Part shown: positions 63,106 through 64,000 of the stretch, in pieces
Position numbering within the stretch: the stretch's first letter is position 1
How the letters are laid out: each line of letters begins with the position of its first letter
Assembly: GCF_020509005.1 (NCBI RefSeq)
Contig: NC_063020.1
Location: 3,348,001 to 3,412,000 of the forward strand
Origin: Fulvia fulva
Taxonomy: Eukaryota > Ascomycota > Dothideomycetes > Mycosphaerellales > Mycosphaerellaceae
Direction: 5' to 3'
DNA length: 64,000 nucleotides
Made by a program: the position numbers and the translations under genes
Notes under the pieces: model-generated
Database searches by the model: none
The model's input: only the letters and a program-made list of their open reading frames with translations
What the model was told of the DNA's origin: nothing

Positions 63106-64000
63106 TCACCTCAACCTCTCCACAATCCCACCCCTCAATTCCCCCACAATCTCCCCCGTAACCTCCGCCATGCGCTCCGGCATACTCGCAAACGGCGCAT
63201 GATCACTCGGCAGTTCCTGCACCATCGCGGACGAATTCCCTTCCTGAAGCCGCCGGATGAAGTAGTCCTGTTCCTCGGGGAACATCGCTTGGTCGTGTAG
63301 GCAGCGGATGTAGTAGCACGGGTGGTCTTTCCAGGTTTCGTGTTTGGTCGGGGTTATGAAGGAGGCTGAGGCCTGCGGGACGAGGCGGTCTACGAATTGC
63401 TGGCGTAGGGTGGCGTTGGGGACGCAGTTGAAGAGGGTTGGGCCGGGGTTGGTGACGTGGGAGAGGGGGCCCTGGAGAATTTTGTCAGTATCTAGACCTG
63501 CACTGCAACTATCATGCAGTGGGTGGATTGGGATAACGTACCTCGACCCGTACCCAGCTGGCTCTACCAGCCATCTTCGACGTCACGAGGCTTTGCCCTG
63601 CTTCCGCCACGAAAGCAGAAACGAACACAATTCCCAGAACCTTCCCAATCCTCTGTCCGTCTCCATCCACGCCCTTCTCCGGCAAATCCAGATCCGCCAA
63701 CGCCTCGCAACCCGGGATACCGCCGTAACTATGACACACCAACAGCACGTCCCTCCCAGCTATCAACTCCGTCCGGACCGTCTCGTTGAGAAGTTCAATA
63801 TCTGATTCGAAAGAATTCGGAGGCGGCGATGGGCCTGATGAGGATTGTTGCGGGCAAAGGGTGCGGAAGGAGTCCTTTTGGAGGGCGTGCGTGTAGAGGT
63901 TGTAGTGCCAGGGTGTGTTGAAGGCGCCGTGGGAGAGGATTATGGTTGTTGAGGGGGTGCATGGTGGGGGTGGTGATTTCGTGTTTTTGCTGTGGAGGCG
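63106..64000 (-). CDS. alpha/beta hydrolase (methylesterase-like), 5' end off the right edge
   Basis: Exons from beyond 64000 to 63542 and 63471-63106 (70-nt phase-0 intron, CTGAC branch). The visible 274 residues include the oxyanion strand TTIILSHGAFNTPWHY, the nucleophile elbow VLLVCHSYGGIPG (C-H-S-Y-G, a G-x-S-x-G variant), RCLHDQAMFPEEQ with the likely acid Asp, and the catalytic His in LPSDHAPFASMPE. This order fits the AB-hydrolase_6 group related to plant methyl esterases and hydroxynitrile lyases, which in fungi is large and mostly uncharacterised. The start codon is outside the window. Confidence 0.85.

Noticed and set aside
1..64000. tRNA, rRNA and CRISPR arrays
   Set aside because: I looked for TPsiC-like GGTTCGAAT boxes, rRNA segments and regularly spaced repeats and found none that stood up. 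CRISPR is not expected in a fungal chromosome.

Overview
This window looks like chromosomal DNA of a filamentous ascomycete. Genes sit on both strands, are short and closely packed, and most carry introns of about 47-62 nt with GT donors and CTRAC-type branch points. It holds standard fungal genes (Src1/Heh1, RFT1, PEX7, SOF1, RPN6, ISU1, SAM synthetase, a Zn(II)2Cys6 factor). The many small proteins with an L-x-L-P-x-E-L-R-N-x-I-Y motif suggest a Dothideomycete, probably Mycosphaerellaceae-like; that placement is inference, since no database could be consulted. All gene models below are my own splice reconstructions, and their boundaries may be off by a base or two.

Layout. 1-11.3 kb: left-truncated inner nuclear membrane protein Src1/Heh1, a Zn2Cys6 regulator, a RING/ankyrin-like protein, a large DDHD-domain phospholipase with unusually long introns, and a hotdog thioesterase. 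11.7-15.4 kb: four copies, one broken, of the L-P-x-E-L-R-N family. 15.6-22.5 kb: a Cys-rich conserved protein, a PXA-PX-nexin-C sorting nexin and cytosolic tyrosyl-tRNA synthetase. 23.3-27.4 kb: two F-box genes (one frameshifted) and two more L-P-x-E-L-R-N genes (one with an internal deletion). 28.4-32.4 kb: a single-pass membrane protein, PEX7 and RFT1. 33.5-36.5 kb: three tandem F-box paralogues. 36.7-40.7 kb: SOF1, RPN6 and ISU1. 41.7-48.6 kb: a beta-lactamase-like hydrolase, an F-box remnant, two L-P-x-E-L-R-N genes each with one in-frame stop, a UBR7/Mlo2-like protein, and two convergent genes of unknown function. 49.7-57.6 kb: a small inverted-repeat element, a Baeyer-Villiger-type flavin monooxygenase, a small possibly secreted protein, an APC-family permease and a copper amine oxidase. 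57.8-64 kb: an exact 113-bp tandem duplication, mitochondrial-type serine hydroxymethyltransferase, SAM synthetase and a right-truncated alpha/beta hydrolase.

Three themes stand out. First, two small fungal gene families, an F-box family with a shared W-R-x-M-L-x-x-Q-P-P core and the L-P-x-E-L-R-N family, are scattered through about 37 kb in intact, truncated, frameshifted and nonsense-interrupted states, which is a picture of birth-and-death evolution. Second, the permease and copper amine oxidase are divergently transcribed, with a dense GATA-motif cluster between them, which suggests a nitrogen-regulated amine uptake and oxidation pair. Third, the phospholipase gene carries five introns of 142-158 nt, about three times the local norm, reminiscent of introner-like elements. 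Housekeeping genes often share short divergent promoters (PEX7/RFT1 and SOF1/RPN6, about 260 bp each).
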